Positions 1-7,702 of a stretch of 64,000 nucleotides of DNA are shown here, piece by piece. Position numbers and translations under genes: made by a program. The notes below the pieces were generated by a model, which was not told the origin of the DNA, did not search any database, and saw nothing but the letters and a program-made list of their open reading frames with translations. The first letter of the stretch is position 1, and each line of letters opens with the position of its first letter. The stretch comes from Dyadobacter sp. (GTDB taxonomy: Bacteria; Bacteroidota; Bacteroidia; Cytophagales; Spirosomataceae): NCBI RefSeq assembly GCF_017744695.1, contig NZ_JAGIAS010000001.1, positions 62,001 to 126,000 of the forward strand. The letters are read 5' to 3'.

Positions 1-156
1 CGACTGGTAGTCAGCCTCCTTAATGGCAAACTCTTTCTCCCGCGCAAGTATGCTCTGCTCGCGCACGTCGAGCTCATGTGCTCTTTCCTTATCCTGGCAG
101 CCCCCTAACAGGGTCAGGGCAGTAAGCGTAGTAAGAAGGTATCTGTAAAATGCCAT
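1..156 (-). CDS. Lipoprotein N-terminus (partial, cut by window edge)
   Basis: Only the first 52 codons are present; the gene runs off the left edge. The start is the ATG at 156-154 on the minus strand. The N-terminus has a short basic/hydrophobic signal segment ending in a lipobox (LLGGC, Cys at residue 20), so the product is probably a lipid-anchored envelope protein. After the Cys the sequence is rich in Glu, Lys, Arg and Ala in a pattern that suggests a helical coiled coil (QDKERAHELDVREQSILARE). No family can be assigned from so short a piece. It lies downstream of the ClC channel gene on the same strand, separated by about 70 bp. Confidence 0.6.
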   Translation of the reverse strand, partial: MAFYRYLLTTLTALTLLGGCQDKERAHELDVREQSILAREKEFAIKEADYQS

Positions 157-225
157 AACTCGTGGTTCAGGTGGGAAATACAGGGCTGGCAATTTAAAAA
201 AGTATTCTTTTAAACAAAGGCAAAA

Positions 226-2073
226 TCAACCCGAATGCGCTTGGAGGAGGCTACGATAGCGGTCGAGCAACCTCGATTTCGCGATAAAACCTACGTAACG
301 GCCCTGGGTATCAACAACCGGCAAATGCCAGGCACCGGTTTGATCAAATTGGGTGACGATCCGGGCAACCGGTTCGGTTTCCGCAACAGTCGCCGGGGGC
401 TGGCGCAAGAATGACATCACCGACAAACCGGCCTCAGCTTCCGCCGTAAACAGATAGGGATACAGTTCCTTTACGAGGATGATGCCACGAAAAATCCCCT
501 GCCGGTCTACGACGGCCAGGTGATCATGCCTGTTTTCGTGCAACGCATGTACGAAGCTTTCAAAGGGCAGGTCTATGTCCACAACGGGCACATCCCTGTC
601 GATGAAATCCAGCGTGTTGAGCTGAGAAAGCAGGTTGCGGTCATGCTCACGGGTGAATATTTTCCCTTCATCGGCAAGCCTTTGCAAATCGGGAGAAATG
701 GCGGAAAACCATTTGGAGATCAGGAATGATATCACGCCCACCACCATCAAAGGAATAAACAGGTCATACCCCGAGCTGGATTCGGCAATCAGGAACATGG
801 CCGTCAGCGGCGCGTACAGCACGCCGCTCATGACACCCGCCATTCCTACCAGCACCAGATTGGCCACCGGCACGTCGGAAATACCGATGAAGTTGCAGGA
901 TAATGCGAAAACAAACCCGAGAGTGCCGCCCGCAAAAAGCGAAGGCGCAAAATTCCCTCCGTTACCGCCGCTGAAAATGGTAATGGAACTCGCAAAGGCT
1001 TTCAGCAGGCAAACAATCGCCAGGAACACGACGACCGCCCACCGCTGTCCACCGACAATACCGAAAAAACTATTTTCCATCAACTCCCCTACCTGCCCGT
1101 TCACCATCGCCTTGACGGTTTCGTAACCTTCCCCGAACAATGGCGGATATAACACGCAAAGCACCGACAGCATCGCCCCCCCGAACATGGCTTTCCGCAG
1201 CCTTCCGCCTTTCAGACTGCCAAAAAATCGCTCCACCTGATGCCCGATCACCACGAAGTACCGTGCATAAAGTCCGCACAGAATACCCAGCACAAGGTAA
1301 AAAGGCAGATTATGGTAATTGAACGGATGCCTGCTGCTGAAATGGAAGAGGGTCTCCTCATTGAGCAACATCCTGGAAAGCACATTACCGCAGACAGCCG
1401 CGAGTACGAGCGGAATAAAGTCGGTGAATACCACCCCGGTAAGCAGTATTTCGACGGCGAACATCATCCCCGCAATCGGTGCATTGAATGCGGACGCGAT
1501 CCCGGCAGTGGCGCCCGCTGCGAGCAACAACGTACGTTCCCGGTAATCCAGCTTGTAGGTCTGCGCGAAATTGGACCCGATCGCCGAACCGGTTACCGCA
1601 ATAGGGCTTTCCAGACCCGCGGAACCGCCGAGCCCCACGGTAATGGCACTTTGCACCACCTGGGAATACATTTTCACCGGGGCGACAATACTGGAATTCT
1701 GCGCGATCTCGTGCAAAATGGCCGGTATACCCTTGCGATCGTTGCCGCCAAAGAACAAGATCACCACAAGGGAGGTGATCACAATCCCCAGGAAGGGGAA
1801 TACGGCATAGAAGAAAATCTGTGTTTCGAAATGTACCTTGTGCGTGATGAGGTGATGAATCGCATGCACCAGTGATTTCAGGACTACCCCGGCCAACCCG
1901 GCACTGCATCCGACCAATATCCCCGACAATATCAGAAACTGTGACCTGGTCAGGATACTTTTAAGCCAAAAAATGATGACTTCATACAGCTTGAATTTCC
2001 TTAAACTGTAAGTAGTCAATCTCCTTTTGAATCTCAGGAATGAATGGAATTTCTTGATGGTCGCCTGTTTCAC
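226..2073 (-). CDS. ClC-family chloride channel/transporter with C-terminal CBS pair
   Basis: This 615-residue polytopic membrane protein should conduct or exchange chloride across the inner membrane. The ClC selectivity motifs are visible in order: a GIP motif near residue 115, GSAGLESP near 150-157 with the gating-type glutamate at about E155, and GNGGNFAP at about 370-377. The hydrophobic core runs to about residue 460. The last ~120 residues look like two CBS units (around 495-545 and 550-605), which bind nucleotides and regulate transport in other ClC proteins. A glutamate in FAVEIL near 208 lies near the proton-path position of exchangers, but I cannot decide channel versus exchanger. 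The gene follows a sensor kinase gene on the same strand after a ~156-bp gap that contains a short tandem repeat. Confidence 0.9.
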   Translation of the reverse strand: MKQATIKKFHSFLRFKRRLTTYSLRKFKLYEVIIFWLKSILTRSQFLILSGILVGCSAGLAGVVLKSLVHAIHHLITHKVHFETQIFFYAVFPFLGIVITSLVVILFFGGNDRKGIPAILHEIAQNSSIVAPVKMYSQVVQSAITVGLGGSAGLESPIAVTGSAIGSNFAQTYKLDYRERTLLLAAGATAGIASAFNAPIAGMMFAVEILLTGVVFTDFIPLVLAAVCGNVLSRMLLNEETLFHFSSRHPFNYHNLPFYLVLGILCGLYARYFVVIGHQVERFFGSLKGGRLRKAMFGGAMLSVLCVLYPPLFGEGYETVKAMVNGQVGELMENSFFGIVGGQRWAVVVFLAIVCLLKAFASSITIFSGGNGGNFAPSLFAGGTLGFVFALSCNFIGISDVPVANLVLVGMAGVMSGVLYAPLTAMFLIAESSSGYDLFIPLMVVGVISFLISKWFSAISPDLQRLADEGKIFTREHDRNLLSQLNTLDFIDRDVPVVDIDLPFESFVHALHENRHDHLAVVDRQGIFRGIILVKELYPYLFTAEAEAGLSVMSFLRQPPATVAETEPVARIVTQFDQTGAWHLPVVDTQGRYVGFIAKSRLLDRYRSLLQAHSG

Positions 2074-2141
2074 AATAATCAGCTGGGTCTCCTTTACAAT
2101 ACGCTCCGGTTAGCCGGTTAAAGTAAAGGTAAAAATCTGAG

Positions 2142-2210
2142 CGGGGCAACCTTTGCGGGGCAACGATTTGCGGGGCAACCTTTGCGCGGCAACCGATAGT
2201 CAGGCAAATC
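2142..2210. repeat. 14-15-bp tandem repeat between histidine kinase and ClC genes
   Basis: About four imperfect units of the form CGGGGCAAC(C/GA)TTTG follow each other: 2142-2155, 2156-2170, 2171-2184, and a degenerate one from 2185. They lie just past the stop codon of the histidine kinase gene (2230) and upstream of the ClC gene. The core GGGCAACGATTTG also occurs inside the coding sequence of the hybrid regulator near 26447-26460. Confidence 0.75.
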
Positions 2211-2229
2211 GACCGGACTGTGCAGGGCA

Positions 2230-3696
2230 CTATGCCCGGTGCATGATAAATTCAAAAGCAGCGCCCTTTCCGCTATCGCTGACCACCTCAATGGTCGTTT
2301 GATGCAGTTCGAGAATCCTTCGCACGATCGCCAGGCCCAGGCCCGTCCCCTTTTGCCCCGACGGGTACATTTCCGCCTGCTTGTAGCGCTCAAAAATCTG
2401 TTCCTGATAAGCTTTCGCAATACCCACGCCGGTATCGGCAACCCGGATTTTGATACCGCTGCCGGCCTCGGCGAGATGCACGGTAATCTGCCCGCCATCA
2501 GGAGTGAATTTGAACGCATTGTCGAGCAGGTTCTGGAACACCCGTTCCGTCAACGCGATATCCGCAAACACTTGCGGCAAAGCGGGAACAGTTTCCATTA
2601 AGAGCCGGATACCTCGTTCATCCGCTTTCAGCTGGTAGGAGCTGAGAATATCCGAAACCAGTTCGCCCAACGGGAACACTTCTTTCTGTACCGACACCAC
2701 ATTCGCTTCCAGCTTCGAATACTGAAACAGCTGGTCCACCAGCCCCGAGAGCTTCCGCGTCCCTTCCTGGACAATGGCCAGGTAGCGTTCTTTCTCAGGC
2801 TCCGAAAGCGTGTCCTTTTTGATCATCATTGTTTCCACGTACCCCTGCATGATTGAAAGCGGTGTCCGCAAATCATGCGAAACGTTGGCGATAAGCTCCT
2901 GCCGGAGCCGGTCGGTGGCTGTAATTTTCTCGATATTGTCGACAATCACGTCGGCCATGTCGTTGAATGTAGAAGTGAGCACGCCCAGGTTCCCCGTCGC
3001 GTAACCATGTACACGGGCGGCGTGGTCGCCATCCTTAAACCGTTTCACGACCCCGGCAATGCTGCAAATGCTGTCGGTAATCAAAAAGAACGTAACTATT
3101 CCCACCACAAACGCCCCGAGCAACGCCGCAAAGAAAATATAAGCGGCCAATCTGAAATTCAGGTCGTCGGTCAGCGAGGCGAGAATCTGCTTCTGGGTCT
3201 CGCTCGCGAGCACGGCGTACACATACCCGACCCTCACGCCGTTTTCCAGCACCGGCGCCACCGAGAAAATACTGGATTCCCCCGGATGCTTCGGGTTGTC
3301 GCCCATCGGCTTGCCGGTATCCGATGCCAGCCATTCCCGCACTTTCGCCATGTCGACCTTCTTCATCTGCACGGATGCCTGCGGTACCACGTAATCGGTA
3401 ATGTTCCCGAGCGTGTCGAGCAGGTACACCTCGACGCTCGGGTTCGCGACCATGGTAGAATGGATGATGTCGTGCGTGACGGTGGTATCCGGCTTACCAT
3501 TTTTAATAGGCCGGGTAAAGGTAGCCAGGTGCTGGGCAATGCCTCCGTACAGCTGCTGATGGGCCGTCATATAATACGACTTCGAAAAGCGGGAAGCGAT
3601 CATGACGAATATGATGCCCAGGATGATCAGCAGACTTGCAAACACGCCGCTTATTTTCCAGAAGAGGAGGTTCCCCCCGATGGTTCTTACTGACAT
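2230..3696 (-). CDS. HAMP-type membrane sensor histidine kinase
   Basis: This 488-residue protein is the sensor partner of the response regulator just upstream. A transmembrane helix at about 15-34 and a second at about 183-207 bracket an extracytoplasmic sensing region of ~145 residues of unknown ligand. A HAMP-like linker follows (about 208-262). The HisKA box is ANVSHDLRTPL with phosphoacceptor His274. The ATPase domain shows an N box (NLLDNAFKFTPDGG), a G1 box (VADTGVGIA) and a G2 box (GTGLGLAIV). One base separates it from the regulator gene, so the two are almost certainly co-transcribed. It could control the divergent spondin/YHS operon, but that is only inferred from position. Confidence 0.92.
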   Translation of the reverse strand: MSVRTIGGNLLFWKISGVFASLLIILGIIFVMIASRFSKSYYMTAHQQLYGGIAQHLATFTRPIKNGKPDTTVTHDIIHSTMVANPSVEVYLLDTLGNITDYVVPQASVQMKKVDMAKVREWLASDTGKPMGDNPKHPGESSIFSVAPVLENGVRVGYVYAVLASETQKQILASLTDDLNFRLAAYIFFAALLGAFVVGIVTFFLITDSICSIAGVVKRFKDGDHAARVHGYATGNLGVLTSTFNDMADVIVDNIEKITATDRLRQELIANVSHDLRTPLSIMQGYVETMMIKKDTLSEPEKERYLAIVQEGTRKLSGLVDQLFQYSKLEANVVSVQKEVFPLGELVSDILSSYQLKADERGIRLLMETVPALPQVFADIALTERVFQNLLDNAFKFTPDGGQITVHLAEAGSGIKIRVADTGVGIAKAYQEQIFERYKQAEMYPSGQKGTGLGLAIVRRILELHQTTIEVVSDSGKGAAFEFIMHRA

Positions 3697-3697
3697 T

Positions 3698-4402
3698 TCA
3701 AAGATCTTCGTTAAACCGGTAGCCGATGCCCCAGGTGGTTAGTACAAATACAGGATTGGAAGCATCCGCTTCAATTTTTCCTCTCAACCGGTTGATATGC
3801 GTATTGACGGTATGCTCATATCCTTCAAAATCATACCCCCACACCAGGCTCAGCAACTGCTTGCGGCTATAACTTTTCCCCGGGTTGGACGCCAGCAAAA
3901 CGATCAGTTCAAATTCTCGGGGCGATAAATCGAGCCGCTCGCCCCGCAGCATTACCTTCCGCTTGTCGATATCGATTTCCAGTCCGGCAATACGGATCAA
4001 TTGGGGCGCCGGCGCTGCGTAGCGTGCCTTTTCCTCACTTCTCCGGAATATCACCCGCACCCGCGCAATGAACTCCCGCACACTGAACGGCTTCGTGAGG
4101 TAATCGTCGGCACCGGTTTCAAGGCCCATTACCTTATCGATTTCCTCCGAGCGCGCGGTGAGCATCATAATGGGTGTCTGCCGGTCGCCCTGCCGGATTT
4201 TCCGGCAAATCTCCATGCCGTTCAGGCCGGGCAGCATCACGTCGAGTATGATGAGGTCGAAATTTCCGTCCTGCGCCCGCGTGAGGCCGTTCTGCCCGTT
4301 TTTTTCCGAAACCACCTTGCATCCCAGGTCTGAAAGATGGATTGAGAGCAACTCGGTAATGTTGGTATCGTCCTCGACGATCAACACATTTTTGGTGTCC
4401 AT
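3698..4402 (-). CDS. OmpR/PhoB-family response regulator
   Basis: The 234-residue protein has a receiver domain (about 5-115) with the acidic pair near E10-D12, phosphoacceptor Asp54 in LIILDVMLP, and the conserved Lys104 in YLTKPF. A winged-helix DNA-binding domain of OmpR type occupies about 135-232 (DLSPREFELIVLL, HINRLRGKIE). It should be phosphorylated by the histidine kinase encoded one base downstream and bind DNA as a dimer. The gene is divergent from the spondin lipoprotein gene, with a 138-bp shared promoter region, so autoregulation or control of that operon is plausible. Confidence 0.93.
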   Translation of the reverse strand: MDTKNVLIVEDDTNITELLSIHLSDLGCKVVSEKNGQNGLTRAQDGNFDLIILDVMLPGLNGMEICRKIRQGDRQTPIMMLTARSEEIDKVMGLETGADDYLTKPFSVREFIARVRVIFRRSEEKARYAAPAPQLIRIAGLEIDIDKRKVMLRGERLDLSPREFELIVLLASNPGKSYSRKQLLSLVWGYDFEGYEHTVNTHINRLRGKIEADASNPVFVLTTWGIGYRFNEDL

Positions 4403-4457
4403 ATCCGCTGATTTTCTGCAAAGTTTACAAATAAAACAGCGCGGAATGCCGCTGTGA

Positions 4458-4465
4458 TACTTTTG
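4458..4465 (+). promoter_or_regulatory. Candidate -7 element for the spondin/YHS operon
   Basis: TACTTTTG exactly fits the Bacteroidota -7 consensus TAnnTTTG and lies 75 bp before the chosen ATG at 4541, within the divergent gap shared with the response regulator gene. No convincing -33 TTTG is seen at the usual spacing, so activator dependence is possible. Confidence 0.4.
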
Positions 4466-4540
4466 TTATAATTCCGTTACGCCGCCGGGATACCGTATCC
4501 GTTGCTTTGCATCATCCAGACATTCAAAACGGAAACAGAC

Positions 4541-5827
4541 ATGATCAAATCTCTGCTCGGGCTGTCGCTGACCGCCCTCATTTTCGGAGCCTGCACGAAG
4601 GATCACGACCCGCAGCCAACCGCCAAAACCCTTGGCATCGAAAACGTACTCGATGCCAAACCGCTCGTACAATCAGGCACATTCAAAGGGGCTGGCACGC
4701 CGCCGGTCATATTGCCCGGTCAGTCGGTCTCCTTCTCATTTTCGGCGGCCAAAAACCAGCGCCTCACCTTCGCAACCATGTACGGATGGAGCAACGACCT
4801 GTTCTTTGCCCCCGCCAATCCGGGCATCAGGCTGTACGATGATAATGGCACGCCCATTACCGGCGACGTCTCCGCGCAGATCAAACTCTGGGACAACGGC
4901 TCACGCGTAAACCAGGCGCCGGGCATGAGCGTGACGCATCCGGGGACAGCCGAAGCGACGCCGCGCAATATCAAAGAGGTAGCGGGTATGGACGACTACG
5001 GCCACGCATTCCTGCCCGCTTCACAGCTGATGAATGTTTCGCTGGCTTACGACGGCAGCTCGATGTTTACCATCACCATTAAAAACCAGTCGGGCGGAAC
5101 TGCAAACGAAACGCCTTTCAGTCCGGGTGTATGGGCGATTTCCTATGTTGCCGGCGGCAACCTGCTGCTTCCCGAACCTGTCTACTCGGACGGAAAAGCC
5201 ACTACCGAAGGCCTGACGCGCATTGCCGAGGCTGGCGACAATGCCCCGCTCAGTACTTGGCTTGCCTCGCAAACCGGCATTTTCACACCCCTTTCGCCGG
5301 TACTGGTGGTCGTTTATCACGGCAGCGAAAACCCTTTCTTCAAACCGGGTGAAAACGACCGGGGCGAGGGCCTGAAAGAACTCGCGCAGAAAGGGAATGC
5401 CGACGTGCTCGCCGCCGCATTGAAAATAAAGGCTGGCATTAAAAATGTGTATGTGCTGAAAGAACCCGCCAGCACTGTATTATTGCCCAAAATCGGTGGT
5501 AATGCCGGTAGTAAAGTTTCACAGCCACTCACGCTGGCCTCGGGTGATCGCATTGCCATCGCTACCATGTATGGCTTTTCCAATGACTGGTTCTTCGCGA
5601 CAAGCGGCAACGATATCGACGGCAATGCAAGCGGCGATGTTTCGGGGTCGGTCGGGTTATACGATAATGGTACTGCCATCGACCAATTCCCCGGCGCGGG
5701 CATTACGCAATTCAACCTGGCGGGCACGCCGCTGAATGAGAGCAAGCCCATTGCACCTGTTCCCAATCCTAACAAGTTCACGACGCTTCCGGCGATCAGC
5801 AACATCATCAAAGTCACATTACAATGA
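4541..5827 (+). CDS. Lipoprotein with two spondin_N-like domains
   Basis: The product is a 428-residue exported lipoprotein. I chose the ATG at 4541 because it directly begins a signal peptide with lipobox IFGAC; an upstream ATG at 4502 would add an unsuitable hydrophilic stretch. Two copies of a spondin_N-like domain are recognisable. Each has a phrase of the type ATMYG(W/F)SND(L/W)FFA followed by a LYD(D)NG segment: one at about 85-130, the second at about 345-395. Spondin_N domains mediate adhesion in animal matrix proteins; in bacteria their role is not well defined. Its stop overlaps the ATG of the YHS gene by four bases (ATGA), showing translational coupling. It is the first gene of a six-gene plus-strand run. 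Confidence 0.8.
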   Translation: MIKSLLGLSLTALIFGACTKDHDPQPTAKTLGIENVLDAKPLVQSGTFKGAGTPPVILPGQSVSFSFSAAKNQRLTFATMYGWSNDLFFAPANPGIRLYDDNGTPITGDVSAQIKLWDNGSRVNQAPGMSVTHPGTAEATPRNIKEVAGMDDYGHAFLPASQLMNVSLAYDGSSMFTITIKNQSGGTANETPFSPGVWAISYVAGGNLLLPEPVYSDGKATTEGLTRIAEAGDNAPLSTWLASQTGIFTPLSPVLVVVYHGSENPFFKPGENDRGEGLKELAQKGNADVLAAALKIKAGIKNVYVLKEPASTVLLPKIGGNAGSKVSQPLTLASGDRIAIATMYGFSNDWFFATSGNDIDGNASGDVSGSVGLYDNGTAIDQFPGAGITQFNLAGTPLNESKPIAPVPNPNKFTTLPAISNIIKVTLQ

Positions 5828-6291
5828 AAAGACACATCCATGTCCTTTTGCTCCTTCTGTTACTGGCAGGCACCGCTTTCGCCCAGACTCCCGAACTACG
5901 CAAAAAGCAGTTCAATCTTGAATCGTCCGGCCTTGCCATACAGGGCTACGATCCCGTGGCCTACTTCACCATCAACAAGGCCGTCGAAGGCAAAAAGGAG
6001 CTTTCGGCCAACTACAACGGCGTTACCTACCGCTTTGTTTCGAAGCAAAACAAAGAGGAATTCACACGCAATCCGACCCGTTACGAACCGCAGTTCGGCG
6101 GATGGTGCGCATACGCTATGGGCAAGAAAGGCGAAAAAGTAGCGATCGACCCGGAGACGTTCAAAGTCCTGGACGGCAAGCTCTATCTTTTTTATAACAA
6201 ATATTTCAATAACACGCTCAAAAGCTGGAACCAGGATGAAGCGCGTCTGAAAACACAGGCCGATCACAACTGGATGAAGTTTGTACCTTAA
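5824..6291 (+). CDS. Secreted YHS domain protein (copy 1)
   Basis: This 155-residue protein has an N-terminal signal peptide (hydrophobic run ending AFAQ near residue 21). A YHS domain follows: GYDPVAYFT near 40, a YRFVSKQNKEEF segment near 67-78, and YEPQFGGWCAYAM around 85-99. YHS domains occur in copper ATPases, hydrolases and other proteins and are suspected metal-binding modules. The conserved Cys in GGWCAYA and nearby aromatic residues are present. It overlaps the spondin lipoprotein gene by 4 bp and is followed after 15 bp by a clearly related gene, so the pair arose by duplication. The function is unknown; an envelope role with the spondin protein is inferred. Confidence 0.8.
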   Translation: MKRHIHVLLLLLLLAGTAFAQTPELRKKQFNLESSGLAIQGYDPVAYFTINKAVEGKKELSANYNGVTYRFVSKQNKEEFTRNPTRYEPQFGGWCAYAMGKKGEKVAIDPETFKVLDGKLYLFYNKYFNNTLKSWNQDEARLKTQADHNWMKFVP

Positions 6292-6306
6292 AAAACCGCA
6301 TTACTC

Positions 6307-6747
6307 ATGAACAAAGTATTATTCGCTGCCGCGCTATTGCTGATAGGCCAGGCAACATTTGCACAGAAATCAGAAATTTTCGCGCCGAAAGGCAAAGCCA
6401 TCCAAGGATATGACGTCGTCGCGTTTTTCAAAGACGCGCGACCGACGGAAGGCGCCGATAGCCTGAGCTACCGTTACAAGGACGCGGAATGGCTTTTCGC
6501 CAGTCGCGCCAACCTGGAAGCGTTCAAAGCGGCTCCCGAAAAATATGAGCCGCAATATGGCGGCTACTGCGCCTACGGAACTTCCGAAGGCCACAAAGCA
6601 CCCACAGAAGCAGAAACCTGGACGATCGTAAACGACAAATTGTATTTCAACTACAATATGAAAGTCAAAAACAACTGGTCGAAAAAAAGGGAAGAATTCA
6701 TCGAAAAAGCAGATACACAATGGCCATTGATCAAAGACAAACAGTGA
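6307..6747 (+). CDS. Secreted YHS domain protein (copy 2)
   Basis: This 146-residue paralogue of the preceding gene has a signal peptide (ending TFAQ near residue 20). Its YHS core is GYDVVAFFKD, then WLFASRANLEAF and YEPQYGGYCAYG. The C-terminal half (LYFNYNMKVKNNW) also parallels copy 1 (LYLFYNKYFNNTLKSW), so the whole protein and not just the domain was duplicated. Its TGA shares one base with the ATG of the DoxX gene (TGATG), another sign of coupling within the operon. I can infer no biochemical activity beyond possible metal or small-ligand binding. Confidence 0.8.
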   Translation: MNKVLFAAALLLIGQATFAQKSEIFAPKGKAIQGYDVVAFFKDARPTEGADSLSYRYKDAEWLFASRANLEAFKAAPEKYEPQYGGYCAYGTSEGHKAPTEAETWTIVNDKLYFNYNMKVKNNWSKKREEFIEKADTQWPLIKDKQ

Positions 6748-7142
6748 TGAAACCGCAAACACATCCAAAATGGTCGTGGTTGCTGCGGTTCGTAGCAGCA
6801 ATTATTATGTTGCAGACCCTCTATTTCAAATTTTCCGCAGCGCCGGAATCGGTGTACATCTTTTCGACTGTCGGGATGGAGCCCTGGGGACGTATATTCG
6901 TGGGCGTATTGGAGCTGATCGCATCCATACTGATCCTCATTCCACGTACCACTGCCTACGGCGCACTGATCGGCATCGGCGTGATGACCGGGGCTGTCTT
7001 CATGCATCTCACGCGCCTGGGGATCGTGGTGCAAAACGACTCGGGCAAGCTGTTTGTTATGGCAGTAATCGTTCTGATTACTTGTCTGGTGCTCGTGTTC
7101 TGGCACCGCAGCAGCATTTCGGGGATGAAATCCCGCGATTAA
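6747..7142 (+). CDS. DoxX-like four-helix membrane protein
   Basis: The 131-residue product is an inner-membrane protein with four predicted helices, at about 8-27, 45-63, 69-87 and 95-117. The overall pattern resembles the DoxX/DoxD superfamily (LQTLYFKF in helix 1, GVLELIASILILIP in helix 2). I chose the ATG at 6747, which overlaps the previous stop codon by one base, rather than one 27 bp upstream inside the YHS gene. DoxX family members are linked to quinone or thiol redox chemistry in some organisms, but the role here is unknown. Co-location with two YHS proteins and a spondin lipoprotein suggests an envelope function. Confidence 0.75.
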   Translation: MKPQTHPKWSWLLRFVAAIIMLQTLYFKFSAAPESVYIFSTVGMEPWGRIFVGVLELIASILILIPRTTAYGALIGIGVMTGAVFMHLTRLGIVVQNDSGKLFVMAVIVLITCLVLVFWHRSSISGMKSRD

Positions 7143-7204
7143 CACGTAAACCAAATCTCCCCCAAAACGGGCATTGTTTTGTCCCCTATCCCAAAACGAA
7201 CGAC

Positions 7205-7702
7205 ATGAACAGGCAACTAACAAAATCGATCGAAGCCACGCTGGTACAAATTGGCGCCATGCTGGATGCGCTGTCCGACGAGCAATACAGGCGCAGCCTG
7301 CCGGTACTTTCGGGTGCCTCCCTGGGCGGGCATGTCCGCCACGTAATCGAATTTTTCATTGAACTCGACCGTGGCTACCGGACGGGTGATGTCCATTACG
7401 ACGCCAGGCGCCGGGATAAGGCCATTGAGCAAGAGCGGGCGCTGGCCCTCACCTGGCTGCGCAGCATTGCGGCTACGCTCGGCAAAGAAAATAAAGTACT
7501 GTACCTGACGACCACCGCCGAGGCCGGCTTCCAGGTTTCCACCAACTACGAACGGGAACTGGTTTACAACCTCGAACATACGGTGCACCACATGGCATTG
7601 ATGAAAATCGGCGTTCGTGCCCTCACAGCCCTGCAACTGCCCGATAGTTTCGGCGTAGCCAGTTCCACCATCCGATACCGCCAGGCGCAATGTGCACCGT
7701 AA
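7205..7702 (+). CDS. DinB-like four-helix-bundle protein
   Basis: The 165-residue protein resembles the DinB/YfiT-like superfamily of four-helix metal-binding proteins. The expected histidine positions are visible: LGGHVRHVIEFF near residue 36-47 and LEHTVHHMALMKIG near 124-137, which could form a three-His metal site. Members include thiol S-transferases and many proteins of unknown function. The start is the ATG at 7205; no earlier in-frame ATG fits. The 3' end overlaps the next gene by 13 bp, so the two are probably translated together. It has no signal peptide and is presumably cytoplasmic, unlike its upstream operon neighbours. Confidence 0.75.
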   Translation: MNRQLTKSIEATLVQIGAMLDALSDEQYRRSLPVLSGASLGGHVRHVIEFFIELDRGYRTGDVHYDARRRDKAIEQERALALTWLRSIAATLGKENKVLYLTTTAEAGFQVSTNYERELVYNLEHTVHHMALMKIGVRALTALQLPDSFGVASSTIRYRQAQCAP